DNA of 64,000 bases, from positions 173,425 through 237,424 of the forward strand of contig CAZWWH010000001.1 in assembly GCA_964637365.1 (NCBI GenBank). Reading direction: 5' to 3'. The DNA is from Cryptoclostridium sp964637365 (GTDB lineage: Bacteria > Bacillota > Dehalobacteriia > UBA7702). Of this stretch, positions 43,672 to 53,231 are shown piece by piece. Position 1 is the first letter of the stretch; each line of letters starts with the position of its first letter. The translations under genes and the position numbers were made by a program. Below the pieces are notes generated by a model, which was given only the letters and a program-made list of their open reading frames with translations, had not been told where the DNA came from and did no database searches.

Positions 43672-44227
43672 CGTAGCCCCATTATCGGAAAAGCGCTTCA
43701 ACCACTGCTTGGGCGTAGCAAAATGCTGCTACGATTTAGCTTTGCGCTGGGGAGCCGATCCCATGAAAGCATATCTCGCCGGACTTTTCCATGATATTGC
43801 CAGGGAAATGCCCAAGGATGAATTGCTACGAATCGCCAGGGAGCATCACTGCGCAATTGACGATGACATGCTCAATGCTCCCATTTTGGTTCACGGCGCT
43901 GTCAGCGGCATCATCGCCAAAGAGAACTATCACATCATTGACAAGGAAATCCTCACCGCCATGGAAAAGCACACCCTTGGCGACGGGAGCACCAGTTTAC
44001 TGGATCGCATTCTATTTCTGTCCGACGCCATTGAGCCCAGCCGAAACTACAACGGTGTTGAGGAACTCCGCAGGATGGCTCAGGAAAATCTCACTCTGGC
44101 CGTGCTCCGCGCCACTGAGCAGTCTTTGAAATACCTGGAGGCTAAAAATCTTCCGCCCCATCCCAAAACCTTGGCCATGCTTCAACAGTTAAAAAAGGAA
44201 ATGCAAGATTCTACAAAACAAATGTAA
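43664..44227 (+). CDS. yqeK: YqeK family HD hydrolase (symmetrical Ap4A hydrolase)
   Basis: This 187-residue HD-domain protein has the metal site H-HD-D: RFNHCLGVAKC and LAGLFHDIAREM. YqeK enzymes split diadenosine tetraphosphate symmetrically. ATG 43664 follows AGGTG; a GTG three codons upstream is possible. It overlaps nadD, and rsfS follows 23 bases on. Confidence 0.92.
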   Translation: MINVAPLSEKRFNHCLGVAKCCYDLALRWGADPMKAYLAGLFHDIAREMPKDELLRIAREHHCAIDDDMLNAPILVHGAVSGIIAKENYHIIDKEILTAMEKHTLGDGSTSLLDRILFLSDAIEPSRNYNGVEELRRMAQENLTLAVLRATEQSLKYLEAKNLPPHPKTLAMLQQLKKEMQDSTKQM

Positions 44228-44250
44228 CACAAAGGAGAAATTTATAATAT

Positions 44251-44643
44251 ATGTTAGCAAAAGAAAAAGCAATCATCGCCAAAGACGCCATCATCAACAA
44301 AAAAGGCCGTGATGTCCAGCTCCTAGATGTGGCAAAAATCACAGAAATCGCCGAATATTTCCTTATTGCCGTGGCAGGGAACCGCAGCCAATCCCAGGCC
44401 ATTGCTGATGAGGTAATGGAAAAACTCGATGAACAAGGAGAATCCCCTTTACGCAAAGAAGGATACGAAAATGGCGGTTGGATTTTGATGGATTACGGCG
44501 ATGTCATCGTCCACATTTTCATGCCGGAGGAACGGGATTATTTCAATTTACCCCGCTTATGGCAGGATGCCAAATTCACCAAATACGACATGAATGGCAA
44601 CGAGCTACCCCCGGAAAAGGATCAGGAAACAACAGAGGAATAA
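44251..44643 (+). CDS. rsfS: Ribosomal silencing factor RsfS
   Basis: This 130-residue protein binds ribosomal protein uL14 and blocks subunit joining under starvation. It carries VQLLDVAKITEIAEYFLIAVAGNRSQ and the WILMDYGDVIVHIFMPEERDYFNLPRLW signature. The C-terminal tail is acidic. Position after yqeK supports the call. Confidence 0.95.
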   Translation: MLAKEKAIIAKDAIINKKGRDVQLLDVAKITEIAEYFLIAVAGNRSQSQAIADEVMEKLDEQGESPLRKEGYENGGWILMDYGDVIVHIFMPEERDYFNLPRLWQDAKFTKYDMNGNELPPEKDQETTEE

Positions 44644-44646
44644 ACA

Positions 44647-45399
44647 ATGAAAGCATATGAAAATTTGGCGCCCTATTATGATCGCTTTATGTCATTTCTC
44701 GACTATGAGGACGAAGCCCATCGCATCGCCAATTTCATCCAAGAAAGCCAAGCAAAAAGAATTTTAGATTTAGGCGCAGGCTCCGGCGGTCATCTCCTTC
44801 CCCTACTGCGGCAAGGCTTTGCCATTGATGCTCTGGATATTTCCCAGCCCATGCTGGAGATTCTTCAAAAAAAGCTGGAACAACAGGAGCTATCCGCCAA
44901 CTGTATCTGTGGGGATATGTGCCAATACTACAGCGAGACACCTTATGACCTAATTTATGCTTTCGGGGATACGGTTCATCATTTACCCAGCAAAGACGGG
45001 CTGCTGGATTTTCTCCGCTGCTCCCATCGGAATCTGGCAACGGGCGGCGCTTTGGTGTTCACCTGGCGAGAACAAGAATACTTTGAAGATATGGCAGAAC
45101 TGGAAAGCTTCTTTGAACGTCACGGAGAGGACTATTTGCTCTGGAGTGTCAATTACGAACCGGAGGCCCCAGGGGCCGAAGAAGCCACGATGAATTATAC
45201 TGCCTTCATTCAGGGGAATGATGGACGTTTCGATAAAAAAGAGGAATGTCATCGTCTGCAAGTATACACTGGAGATGAAATTTACTTGGCCTCTAAACAA
45301 ATAGGCTTTGACTTTTGTGAAGACATAGCTGATGCCTATTTTTCGACGGAGCAAGACATAGAAGAATACAAAGAAATCGTTGTTTTGAAAAAAATATAA
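44647..45399 (+). CDS. Class I SAM-dependent methyltransferase
   Basis: This 250-residue protein has a Rossmann-like SAM-binding fold with motif I ILDLGAGSGGHLLPLL near residue 39 and an acidic strand ALDISQPM. It opens YENLAPYYDRFM, common in small-molecule methyltransferases near rsfS in Firmicutes. The substrate is unknown. It lies 3 bases after rsfS, so it is probably co-transcribed, and it is the last gene before tRNA-Ala. Confidence 0.88.
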   Translation: MKAYENLAPYYDRFMSFLDYEDEAHRIANFIQESQAKRILDLGAGSGGHLLPLLRQGFAIDALDISQPMLEILQKKLEQQELSANCICGDMCQYYSETPYDLIYAFGDTVHHLPSKDGLLDFLRCSHRNLATGGALVFTWREQEYFEDMAELESFFERHGEDYLLWSVNYEPEAPGAEEATMNYTAFIQGNDGRFDKKEECHRLQVYTGDEIYLASKQIGFDFCEDIADAYFSTEQDIEEYKEIVVLKKI

Positions 45400-45407
45400 A
45401 AAAATTG

Positions 45408-45436
45408 TTGACAAGTGCCTGGGCTTATGGTATTAT
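45408..45436 (+). promoter_or_regulatory. Promoter of tRNA-Ala
   Basis: TTGACA, a 17-base spacer and TATTAT lie 28 bases before the tRNA 5' end. Confidence 0.82.
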
Positions 45437-45463
45437 ATTTCTTGCCGATAAGAATTGGTACAT

Positions 45464-45539
<76 letters not shown>

Positions 45540-45607
45540 AATGGAACATCGTCGGACACAGATATATTTTATTGATATAGAAACGTTCGTGATGTTCTTC
45601 AAATTTT

Positions 45608-45638
45608 AAGAGCCGTATATACGGCTCTTTTTATTTTA
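45608..45638. terminator. Terminator between tRNA-Ala and the phage module
   Basis: AAGAGCCGTA and TACGGCTCTT form an almost perfect palindrome followed by TTTTTATTTT on the plus strand. It ends the tRNA transcript, and on the minus strand it lies just beyond the giant phage gene. Confidence 0.82.
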
Positions 45639-48600
45639 AGGTGATATTAGAGTAAATCTCTGAACACCGAGGGCAAAGATCAGAAGTATGTATTTAGAAT
45701 CCGACCTTTCTAATGAAAAGGCTAAAAAATTAGAAAAAGTATCGAAGAGCCTCGAAGAGGCTAAGGATATCATATTTACCTTCGAAGAAAATGAAATAGG
45801 TGACTGGGAGACAAGCTTATCGGAACAGAGACCTGATCTTTGCGTCAATATGACCGATTGAATGTATTTGGCTTTCTCTTCGTCACTTAATCCTTGGTAG
45901 GTTTCACCTTTGATTGCCTCACTGAGGATTTCAAAAGCGGTGTTCCCACGGGTTTTACGATACTGTGTAAGTTGTTCTCTGGAAAGATATACGTCTTTTC
46001 CATTTATAGAGATCTTGCCGTCTGCAAGCGTTGGGATTACTTCACTCTGACCGGTGGCATCGTAAAGCCGTTCGATTTCACGGTCAACATCTGTTGTGTT
46101 GTTTGCCTTGATATTTGCAGGTGACAAGAAGTTCTTTAAGGCGCGGATTCCTAAATTGCTTTCATCTGTTTGTTCTCTGCCCCAGTGGTCGATGTTTGGT
46201 TCCAGTGCTTCGTTTCTTACACCGGGAATTTTTTGCAGCTGGGATACAAGATACTTTTGAACAGGTTTCATCTCCGCGTTTTGGGGGACATAAGAGGAAC
46301 GCTGCGTTGGGTCAAGGGTACTGGCAGTTTGGCGTAACAGTGTTGGTGTAAATTGCCCAAGATAGCTTTCAACCGTGTTTGCGGCAACGCCACCGATTGT
46401 TCCGCCCACACTGTCATTGTTAAAACTTGTAAGGGCACTATTTAAACCGTCCAACATTGACATTTCCAGCATTGGATCTGTCATTTTCGTTACCATTTCC
46501 ATGACAGAAGAGAATATCGTCTCCTCATCGGCATTTTCGTTTTGTTCGGTTGCCATGTGATAGACTTCTGCTCCGAAAAATAAAGGGATGGAAGAAGGCG
46601 CCGCCCAGTCCAGAGAGAAAGTTTGATTGCCAATATTCAAGCTGTAGTTTTGCTCCCCTTGCATTGTTTGATAACTGTTGTTTTTCTCGTTCTCGTCGTC
46701 ACCGCCAATAGAAATGATTCCCATAGAAGCAAGAAACGCACCCAAAGCGGCGACGCTTGTACCTGTTAAGCCTGCTGCCATTTTGTCGATATATTCATTG
46801 ACGGTGATATTTCCTTGTCGGAGCCTGTAAGATTGCCTCGTTACAGTGTCCAGGAGGCCGACGGGAGAATATTCGACGGCTCGTTTGGCAATATTCGCAG
46901 GAGTCTTTTTAAAAGGTACAATGCCACCTATAACCACTTTTGCATAAGCGTTTTTGTTTTCCAGATCATTGAGGGTGTTGGCCAGTTCCGAAGCTTCCCG
47001 GAAGGTTGATTTTTGCGCTTCCAATGTGGCGTATTGGCGTGCGCGTTCAAACATTTCCGGGTTTTGTCGCAGTTCGGGCAAAGTCATATTGTTGGCCATT
47101 GCAAAAGAGGTAAAAGAGCCGACAAATGCAGGCTTGGAAAACATAGTATCTTCCGCTTCAAGTGCCCCTGAGTTGAGTTTTCTTGCACCTTCTAAAATAT
47201 TATTGTTATAGATTCTCCTCTGGTCATAATTGTCTATTTCATATTTGCCGCCCAGCATAATTTCATCTTGGTTTTGCTTGAAATAGTCTTTTGCGAAAGA
47301 TCTCAATTCCCTTGCTTTCGAGGAAAACGGATTATAAAAAGTTTTTGTTCTTGTATCTAGCTTTCCAACCTTCTGCAATCCCGCTTCAAGAATACTCCCT
47401 ATAGCGTTTTTTTCTACCCTCATTGCGTTGTTAAGTGTATTGCCAATAACATTTCTCAGGTGGGTTTTAGGGTTGCCGAGCATTGCCAAATAACGCCACG
47501 CGTCAATTTTATCTTGTAGCGTAGCAGGTATTTGGGAGACGATATGCCGGTTAATCTCATCTTCGACCGCCGCAATTTCCTCCCAGTTTTTTGCGTTAAG
47601 AAGTTTTGTTTTTAATTCTTCATTTAAGGTGACGGGTGCATATTTGTCTCCATACTTTTCAAGATAGCGGTTGTTGATACGGTCGATTAATCGTTCATAA
47701 TATGTGAGGACGCCAACGGGGCTTTGTTTGGATAGCATGGAAATGGCCTGCACTGCTTGGCCTGCCTCTCTGCCAAGGATTGCAACATCAGCAAGAAGTT
47801 CGTCTCTTGTTTTTGTGTCTCCCATAGCGTTGGCTTCCACGATCAAGCGTTCTCCCAAAGCAATATCGCCTTTCGTAACCCGCTTTTTGCCATCAACGAC
47901 TCCCTTAAATTGATTATACGCATTAATAAAGCCTTGATTGGATAGCGCTGTGTCGGCCATCTTTTGCGCTTTTACATCAGTGAAAGGGATATAAACAAGA
48001 GATTCTTCTCCATCAACAATCCGTTGTCTTAATGTGTCTTGTTCTGCCTCGTTGAGAAGCCCACTGTCCATTTCCGTTTGTGCAAACCTGCTGACTCTGT
48101 TGTCTTCTGCCGTTTGGTTCGGAACAGGAGTAGCAGGAGCTTCTTTTTGCGCGCCATACTTGTTAACAGCGTTTTGGTACATCTCTCCGTCATTTAGGGG
48201 GTTGCTATTCTCTGCGGAATCGGGTATACTACTTATAGAAACAGTATCATTGAGCGCTTCGGGCGTATACCCGGTGGGTGCTACGGTGCCAGCCGGACGA
48301 TGATTACTGTTTCTTTTTTCAATCGCCTCTTTTAATCGTTTAATATCAGGTACTGTTCCTGTAGGCACTTTTATCATTTGTTTATTAATTAAAAGAGGTT
48401 TATTATCATAGTTATTTGTTATTTGTTCTAAATAGTACGTTACACCATTATGACGTTTCATGTAATAAATACCTTTGGTTTTACCACTACCGCTATAATA
48501 TACCTCGTCATAATTCTCAATGATATCGGGAATCTGCTTCAAATCCTGTTTTGTAACAGGATATTTTTCATTGGTCTGTTCCCCATGAGAATTGCGAATA

Positions 48601-50930
48601 TGACGAATATCATTGTCACGCAGGGCATGAGTATAACCGGATACATCGAATTCCCCTTGTAAATCGTCAACAAGCCGCTGGCTGGGCTTGGCAATCTCCA
48701 AATACGATTTCTGCTTTGGAAGCACAGAGCTTTGACCATAAGTGTAGGCGTATTCAATATATGCGTCTACCTGCTTGGAGGTCACTAGCATATTCGTATC
48801 TCCGTCATTTAGGGGGTTGATATTTTCCGAGGAGTCGGGTATACTGTTATTAGAAGCAGATTCAGCAAGTGGGACGTTTCGGACGTAATCCCGGGGGCCG
48901 TTTGTAGCATCAGGGGCTTGCTGGTCTGCTTTATTTTTGTATGCGGTTACAATGACCATTTCTTTTCTGGCAGTGTCAGGAACGGCTACAACCGCATAAT
49001 AGTTTCCATTAACGCGCTTCATATATCTGACAGATTTCGCGAGTTTGCCGTTTTTATCGGAATAACCGGTGATTCTTCCGGGATTTGGTTCTACAATATC
49101 ATAATTATCCAAAACATAGCGAATACGGGATATATCTTCTATATTTGCCATGGAATGATCTTGTTGACCATTCTCCCCGTGTCTTTTTACGATATGTTGA
49201 ATTGTTTCGGGTTTGATGACGGCAGAATAATTATTTACGTCAAAATGAACAATATCGCTAATATCGCGAATAGATCTCTCGGAAATTTTTCCAATGTTCA
49301 TTTTCTCTTTGGGGTGAAAATCATTATTTAACACCCTTTCGGCAAACTCGGTAATATTGTCGTCTACCGCCTCTTGATATTCCCGTTTGATGGTTTCCAT
49401 ATCCTTGCCGCCAAAAGTATTGCTATTCTCTGCGGAATCGGGTATGCTGTTATTAGAAGCAAAGACGTCGTCCTTGGGCGCCGCGGGCAATTGGAGCCCG
49501 TCTACGACAAGGGAGTTGATGTCTTTGTTTTCTTTTGTATTACGTGGGGAAGATTTGGTGCGATTGGCAAGGTTGGACATACCATGGATGGCCCCGCCTG
49601 CAAGTCCGCCAAGCGTACCGCCAATGACCGCCGCATCCGCCATTTGTCGAGGGTTAATTATGGCGTCTTGCTCCGGATTTGTTGAGAACAAAGGCACATC
49701 CTTATACGTCTTTTTGGTGAGATTCCCGTAAGACGTCTGCGCCGTTTCTTCCAATCCTTCGGAGGCGGCGCCTTTAATAATGGTAGATAGAATATTATCT
49801 CCAAGATTTTTCCCGAATGCTTTTGTGACTGCCGCGTCAGCCCCGCCGAGACGTTCCGCAAGCGTCGCCACAGGGGAATAGAGAAGGGCGCTTTGGTTCG
49901 CTTCTTTTTTGGTCGCCCCTTCCTGCCGTGCCTGGTAATACTGGTTTCCATAGTTAGACGCAAGATAATATGGAGTGGCGGGAGAAGCCAGGGCGTTTAT
50001 GGCTTTCCCCGCGACTTGTACCCCCTTCGCCCCTCCCTTTGCCGCCGCGCCAGCGCCGCCGCCCAAAAGCATAAGGGGCATTTCCGCCGTAAGCTGACCG
50101 GCCCCCTGCATGAATTTGGAACCAAACTCGCTGATGTTTCCATTTTCAATGTCCTTCATGATTTGTTCGTAGCGTTTCGCGTCTTTTGCAAAGAAACTGG
50201 CAGAGTTTTCCCTGTCCTGTTGGTCAATTTTTTCCTGCATGGATAGAGGGACAGGCCCGCGCCCACTGGTGGCCCGATAAGGACTATCCGCGCTTTCATT
50301 TCTCGCGTAGGCAACCTGGTTTAAGGATCTTTGAATACCTCTCAGCCCTTGTGCATAGCTCCTCAAAGCGGCTTCGTTTCTTTCTTTGGATCTTTCCCTG
50401 ACCGTCTCGTTGTGTTCCTTGATTTTTTCATAATCAAAAGGATTATACAACTTTTCTAATCTTCGTTCCTCTGTTTTAAAATCCCCAACGCCGTTCCGCG
50501 CCTTGGAACCTCCAGTGATTTCACTGCTTAGGTATTGCAGATTAAGAGGCTTTTCCCGCTTGTTTTCAGCGTCCCGCTTTTTTTTGTTGCCGTAAAGCAG
50601 CGCCATCTGTTCGCTGAGATTGGGAATGTACGGCTTCAAGGAGGTACTACGGTTCGTTTCCCTTGTACGCTCTTTTGCTGAGGGTAATTTTTCCAGCAAG
50701 GAAGAAGACGGATTGCTCCGCGAAGAGGATTCGGCGTTGCGATGCCGATATTCTACCTGGTTTCTTTTGCCAGAGGACGAAGAGACAGATGGTTTCGCCT
50801 TTTTTTTGGCGCTTTTTACCCGCTGCTTCGCTTTTTCCACTGCCGGTTTGACTGCGGAGCTTGCCTTTATTCCCTTTGCTTTTTGTTCCAGTTTCCGTTC
50901 CGCTTCCCGGAAATCACCAAAGCCTGCCAT
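45636..50930 (-). CDS. Giant phage polyvalent protein with nuclease-like (PBECR-type) modules
   Basis: This 1764-residue protein is the largest gene here. The N-terminal 200 residues are basic and Arg/Lys-rich. An Ala/Gly-rich segment (about 270-440) with ILGGTLGGLAGG-like stretches looks membrane-active. Two domains (about 520-660 and 720-850) share the HIVKRHGE / HIRNSHGE pattern with YMKR(V/H)NG strands and resemble phage-encoded barnase/EndoU/colicin-like nuclease (PBECR) modules. Residues about 930-1500 form a helical polyvalent region, and a hydrophobic stretch lies near 1490. An SIPDSAENSNPLNDG-like linker occurs three times. AAAGGAGG precedes the start. The last 75 residues look foreign. 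It may be a virion protein ejected with DNA. Confidence 0.8.
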   Translation of the reverse strand: MAGFGDFREAERKLEQKAKGIKASSAVKPAVEKAKQRVKSAKKKAKPSVSSSSGKRNQVEYRHRNAESSSRSNPSSSLLEKLPSAKERTRETNRSTSLKPYIPNLSEQMALLYGNKKKRDAENKREKPLNLQYLSSEITGGSKARNGVGDFKTEERRLEKLYNPFDYEKIKEHNETVRERSKERNEAALRSYAQGLRGIQRSLNQVAYARNESADSPYRATSGRGPVPLSMQEKIDQQDRENSASFFAKDAKRYEQIMKDIENGNISEFGSKFMQGAGQLTAEMPLMLLGGGAGAAAKGGAKGVQVAGKAINALASPATPYYLASNYGNQYYQARQEGATKKEANQSALLYSPVATLAERLGGADAAVTKAFGKNLGDNILSTIIKGAASEGLEETAQTSYGNLTKKTYKDVPLFSTNPEQDAIINPRQMADAAVIGGTLGGLAGGAIHGMSNLANRTKSSPRNTKENKDINSLVVDGLQLPAAPKDDVFASNNSIPDSAENSNTFGGKDMETIKREYQEAVDDNITEFAERVLNNDFHPKEKMNIGKISERSIRDISDIVHFDVNNYSAVIKPETIQHIVKRHGENGQQDHSMANIEDISRIRYVLDNYDIVEPNPGRITGYSDKNGKLAKSVRYMKRVNGNYYAVVAVPDTARKEMVIVTAYKNKADQQAPDATNGPRDYVRNVPLAESASNNSIPDSSENINPLNDGDTNMLVTSKQVDAYIEYAYTYGQSSVLPKQKSYLEIAKPSQRLVDDLQGEFDVSGYTHALRDNDIRHIRNSHGEQTNEKYPVTKQDLKQIPDIIENYDEVYYSGSGKTKGIYYMKRHNGVTYYLEQITNNYDNKPLLINKQMIKVPTGTVPDIKRLKEAIEKRNSNHRPAGTVAPTGYTPEALNDTVSISSIPDSAENSNPLNDGEMYQNAVNKYGAQKEAPATPVPNQTAEDNRVSRFAQTEMDSGLLNEAEQDTLRQRIVDGEESLVYIPFTDVKAQKMADTALSNQGFINAYNQFKGVVDGKKRVTKGDIALGERLIVEANAMGDTKTRDELLADVAILGREAGQAVQAISMLSKQSPVGVLTYYERLIDRINNRYLEKYGDKYAPVTLNEELKTKLLNAKNWEEIAAVEDEINRHIVSQIPATLQDKIDAWRYLAMLGNPKTHLRNVIGNTLNNAMRVEKNAIGSILEAGLQKVGKLDTRTKTFYNPFSSKARELRSFAKDYFKQNQDEIMLGGKYEIDNYDQRRIYNNNILEGARKLNSGALEAEDTMFSKPAFVGSFTSFAMANNMTLPELRQNPEMFERARQYATLEAQKSTFREASELANTLNDLENKNAYAKVVIGGIVPFKKTPANIAKRAVEYSPVGLLDTVTRQSYRLRQGNITVNEYIDKMAAGLTGTSVAALGAFLASMGIISIGGDDENEKNNSYQTMQGEQNYSLNIGNQTFSLDWAAPSSIPLFFGAEVYHMATEQNENADEETIFSSVMEMVTKMTDPMLEMSMLDGLNSALTSFNNDSVGGTIGGVAANTVESYLGQFTPTLLRQTASTLDPTQRSSYVPQNAEMKPVQKYLVSQLQKIPGVRNEALEPNIDHWGREQTDESNLGIRALKNFLSPANIKANNTTDVDREIERLYDATGQSEVIPTLADGKISINGKDVYLSREQLTQYRKTRGNTAFEILSEAIKGETYQGLSDEEKAKYIQSVILTQRSGLCSDKLVSQSPISFSSKVNMISLASSRLFDTFSNFLAFSLERSDSKYILLIFALGVQRFTLISP
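45688..45861 (+). CDS. Possible small or truncated ORF antisense to the giant phage gene's 3' end
   Basis: A plus-strand frame encodes 57 residues starting MYLESDLSNEKAKK and rich in Glu and Lys, as in a genuine soluble helical protein. The antisense residues of the giant gene in this stretch lack such a pattern. There is no good ribosome binding site. It may be the remaining part of another gene cut at a recombination junction near 45,850. Confidence 0.3.
   Translation: MYLESDLSNEKAKKLEKVSKSLEEAKDIIFTFEENEIGDWETSLSEQRPDLCVNMTD
48185..48240 (-). repeat. Linker repeat unit 3 in the giant phage gene
   Basis: It encodes SISSIPDSAENSNPLNDGEM. It shares most bases with the unit at 48798-48858 and its right part with the unit at 49420-49462. 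Confidence 0.7.
48798..48858 (-). repeat. Linker repeat unit 2 in the giant phage gene
   Basis: It encodes SNNSIPDSSENINPLNDGDT and separates the two PBECR-like modules. Confidence 0.7.
49420..49462 (-). repeat. Linker repeat unit 1 in the giant phage gene
   Basis: It encodes ASNNSIPDSAENSNTFGG and precedes the first PBECR-like module. Confidence 0.65.
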
Positions 50931-50942
50931 AGGGTACCTCCT

Positions 50943-52184
50943 TTAAGATAATGACGCGAGATATTTCTGCAATTTGCGGTCAAGCTCGTTTTCCTTGCTC
51001 TGCCAATCCCGTTCAGAACCGGTATCGGCCAGCGTTTTTTCCAGCTGCTCTCTAAGCCAGTGAAAGTACAGGTTATCGTAATTCTGCTGATAGGCGTTGT
51101 CGTAGTTGGCGTTCCACTGGTTGAATCTGAAATCCCTGTCGTTGGCGAACCGCTGGTAATCGTTTTGATCCAGAGAGCCGTAGAAATTGGCAAGGTTGAA
51201 ACGGTTGGACAAATCATTGGCATATCGTTCATAAGCCTGCTGTTCCAGTTGGGGAATCATATCCGCAGCCTTTTGAGCGTAAGCCTGCCGCATCTGGTTG
51301 GCCACCGCCGCCGCGTAGGAAGAGGCGATGCCCCCGGTATTAGCCGCTGATTGAGCCATGGCCGCTTCGGACGCGCTGTTGCCCTGGCGGGTGAAGGCGT
51401 TGAGATACGCCTGATAGGAGGGGTCTGTGGCGTAGTCATAGGAAAATTCCGCGTTTTCTAGTCCCGTCAAAAGATTGTTGATTTTATCCAGGTATTGGGA
51501 CTCATATTGTGAGGTATCGTTGTATTCTCTGTCTAAAATTCCCAGTTCGTTATACTGGGAACCATCAGCGCCCCCCGAATAGCCGTGGGGCTCTCTTAGC
51601 TTTTCAGCTTGTGCGTTCCAGAATTTTCTTTCCTCGTCGGTTTTGGCCAAAGCGGCGTTCTTTTTGTATTCTGCTAAAGTTGCCTGTTCTTGTTCTGACA
51701 ATAGGGTGCGGTCAGCAGCAGACCAAGTATCCTTTCCGAAATAGGCGTAGCCCGAACCGTCCCCCACATCGTCAACATAACTGCCGCCCTGGGCGCGGGC
51801 CTTTTGCGCCTTGTTGTAGGCGGTTTTCATTCCTTCCTTATCCCCGGCCTGCTGGGCGATGGCGTATTCCCGTTTGGCCTCCAGTACGGTATTTCTGTAT
51901 TCCTCTGGCAATGCCTGATCATATTTGCTCATGCTTCCCGTGCCATATCCCATGGGCATTTTTTCAAGGCCGTTGGAAGGCACCGGCGGTTTCGTTTGAG
52001 TCGTTTGGGCGGTTTTGGCTGTCTGGAGACTGGAGGAAGAAGGCGTGTTATTCACAACGCTTGACAACGGCGCATAGGAATTACCGCCCTGTGCCGTCTG
52101 CGTTGCCGAAGAGACAGCGGCCGCGGCCTGTTTTGCTTTGTTGGGTTGTAACGTCTTGGGGGTACTGTTTAATGAAACAGCCAT
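50943..52184 (-). CDS. Phage structural protein, Gln/Asn/Ala-rich (unknown role)
   Basis: This 413-residue protein starts with a low-complexity Ala/Ser/Gln/Thr region (1-75). A charged middle part follows, then a Tyr/Asn/Gln-rich helical C-terminus with repeating DNDYQRFANDRDFRFNQW-like units. Its place just upstream of the giant protein and its coiled, Gln-rich character suggest an internal virion or tail-associated protein. I do not recognise the family. The start ATG 52184 follows GATGAGG; an ATG four codons upstream abuts the AAAGGAGG. Confidence 0.72.
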   Translation of the reverse strand: MAVSLNSTPKTLQPNKAKQAAAAVSSATQTAQGGNSYAPLSSVVNNTPSSSSLQTAKTAQTTQTKPPVPSNGLEKMPMGYGTGSMSKYDQALPEEYRNTVLEAKREYAIAQQAGDKEGMKTAYNKAQKARAQGGSYVDDVGDGSGYAYFGKDTWSAADRTLLSEQEQATLAEYKKNAALAKTDEERKFWNAQAEKLREPHGYSGGADGSQYNELGILDREYNDTSQYESQYLDKINNLLTGLENAEFSYDYATDPSYQAYLNAFTRQGNSASEAAMAQSAANTGGIASSYAAAVANQMRQAYAQKAADMIPQLEQQAYERYANDLSNRFNLANFYGSLDQNDYQRFANDRDFRFNQWNANYDNAYQQNYDNLYFHWLREQLEKTLADTGSERDWQSKENELDRKLQKYLASLS

Positions 52185-52185
52185 G

Positions 52186-52368
52186 TTATACCTCATCCTC
52201 CTTTTTCACGGTTTTGGATACCGCTCTTTCCATGAATTCATTATCAAGATGTTTGATAATCTGTGCCGCCGCTGTGACGAGGTCGGCGTTGACAACGCCC
52301 TTTATTTCCAAATTGTTTAAAAAAAAGAAAACCTTTTTCAGGTTTTCCCGGATTTCCGTATTCGTCAT
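52186..52368 (-). CDS. Small phage protein of unknown function
   Basis: This 60-residue protein starts at ATG 52368 behind GGAGTG. It is mainly helical and charged, with LKKVFFFLNNLEIKG near the start and a KKEDEV tail. It packs tightly between two structural genes, which supports it as real. Confidence 0.6.
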   Translation of the reverse strand: MTNTEIRENLKKVFFFLNNLEIKGVVNADLVTAAAQIIKHLDNEFMERAVSKTVKKEDEV

Positions 52369-52382
52369 ATCATTCACTCCAA

Positions 52383-53231
52383 TCATGTAATGCTGCTTGC
52401 GGCATATTTACACGTTTTTATTAACTCATTTGTTTTGGAGTTGTATCTTGCCACTACCAAAGCTCCCGTATCTTCAAAATACAGTCTATATTTATAGTTG
52501 GCATCGGCAACCACGGGGTAACGGTAGTAATTGTCATTAAAATTAGAAATCACCACATCGCCGGTAAGGGTAATGCCGCTGTGTTTTTTCTTTTCTGTAT
52601 CGCTGGGGATTCCCGTGGAGGAGGAAATAGTTCTATTGTAGCCACTGTAAAATTCAAGGCCATGATCCTGCGATGGATTCTGTCCTGTAAAGGAAAGTCC
52701 ATAGGCCCCACCACCTAAAATGAAGTGATCGTAGGAAGCGATTCGTGCGTAGATTTTGTCATCCATAACTCCATCAAAATTAATGCTTTCCGTATGGAGC
52801 CCATTGGCGTTGACGCTTGCTTGGATATTGCCCTCTAAGTCTTCCAGCAAAACGCTTCTTAGGCGCAGATTCCCATCTTCATCGGCATAAAAAACCGCGT
52901 CGCCGGGGTTTGAGGGCGTGCCGTTAAAAATTTTGATGCCGCCGCTGTAAATGTTTAGATTCGTGCTGTCGAATCCGTAATAGGCGGCGGTTTTGTCAAC
53001 TTTATTTTCAATGCTTAGCGAGAGCCCTTGCGTTGTTTGCATCAGCTCCGAAACATTTCCCGCCTCATCCTCCAGCCGCTTGTTGAAGGTAAAAGTGAGA
53101 TTCTTTGAATCAATGTGGTTGATGGCGTATTCCACCTGACGGGACAGGGAAATGAACTTGTTGAAAAGCTCGTCCATTTGCTGTCCTACGGTTAATCCCG
53201 TCAAATCGGGATAATCTGCCTGAAAAGTCAC
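52383..53231 (-). CDS. Phage tail fibre/spike-like protein
   Basis: This 282-residue protein has an N-terminal helical segment (YPDLTGLTVGQQMDELFNKF), a coiled region and then Gly/Asn/Asp-rich beta strands such as YADEDGNLRLRSVLLEDLEG, typical of trimeric fibres. A C-terminal lobe follows. It may be a receptor-binding or baseplate protein. The frame starts at an ATGA overlap with the upstream gene. The family is not certain. Confidence 0.68.
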   Translation of the reverse strand: MTFQADYPDLTGLTVGQQMDELFNKFISLSRQVEYAINHIDSKNLTFTFNKRLEDEAGNVSELMQTTQGLSLSIENKVDKTAAYYGFDSTNLNIYSGGIKIFNGTPSNPGDAVFYADEDGNLRLRSVLLEDLEGNIQASVNANGLHTESINFDGVMDDKIYARIASYDHFILGGGAYGLSFTGQNPSQDHGLEFYSGYNRTISSSTGIPSDTEKKKHSGITLTGDVVISNFNDNYYRYPVVADANYKYRLYFEDTGALVVARYNSKTNELIKTCKYAASSIT

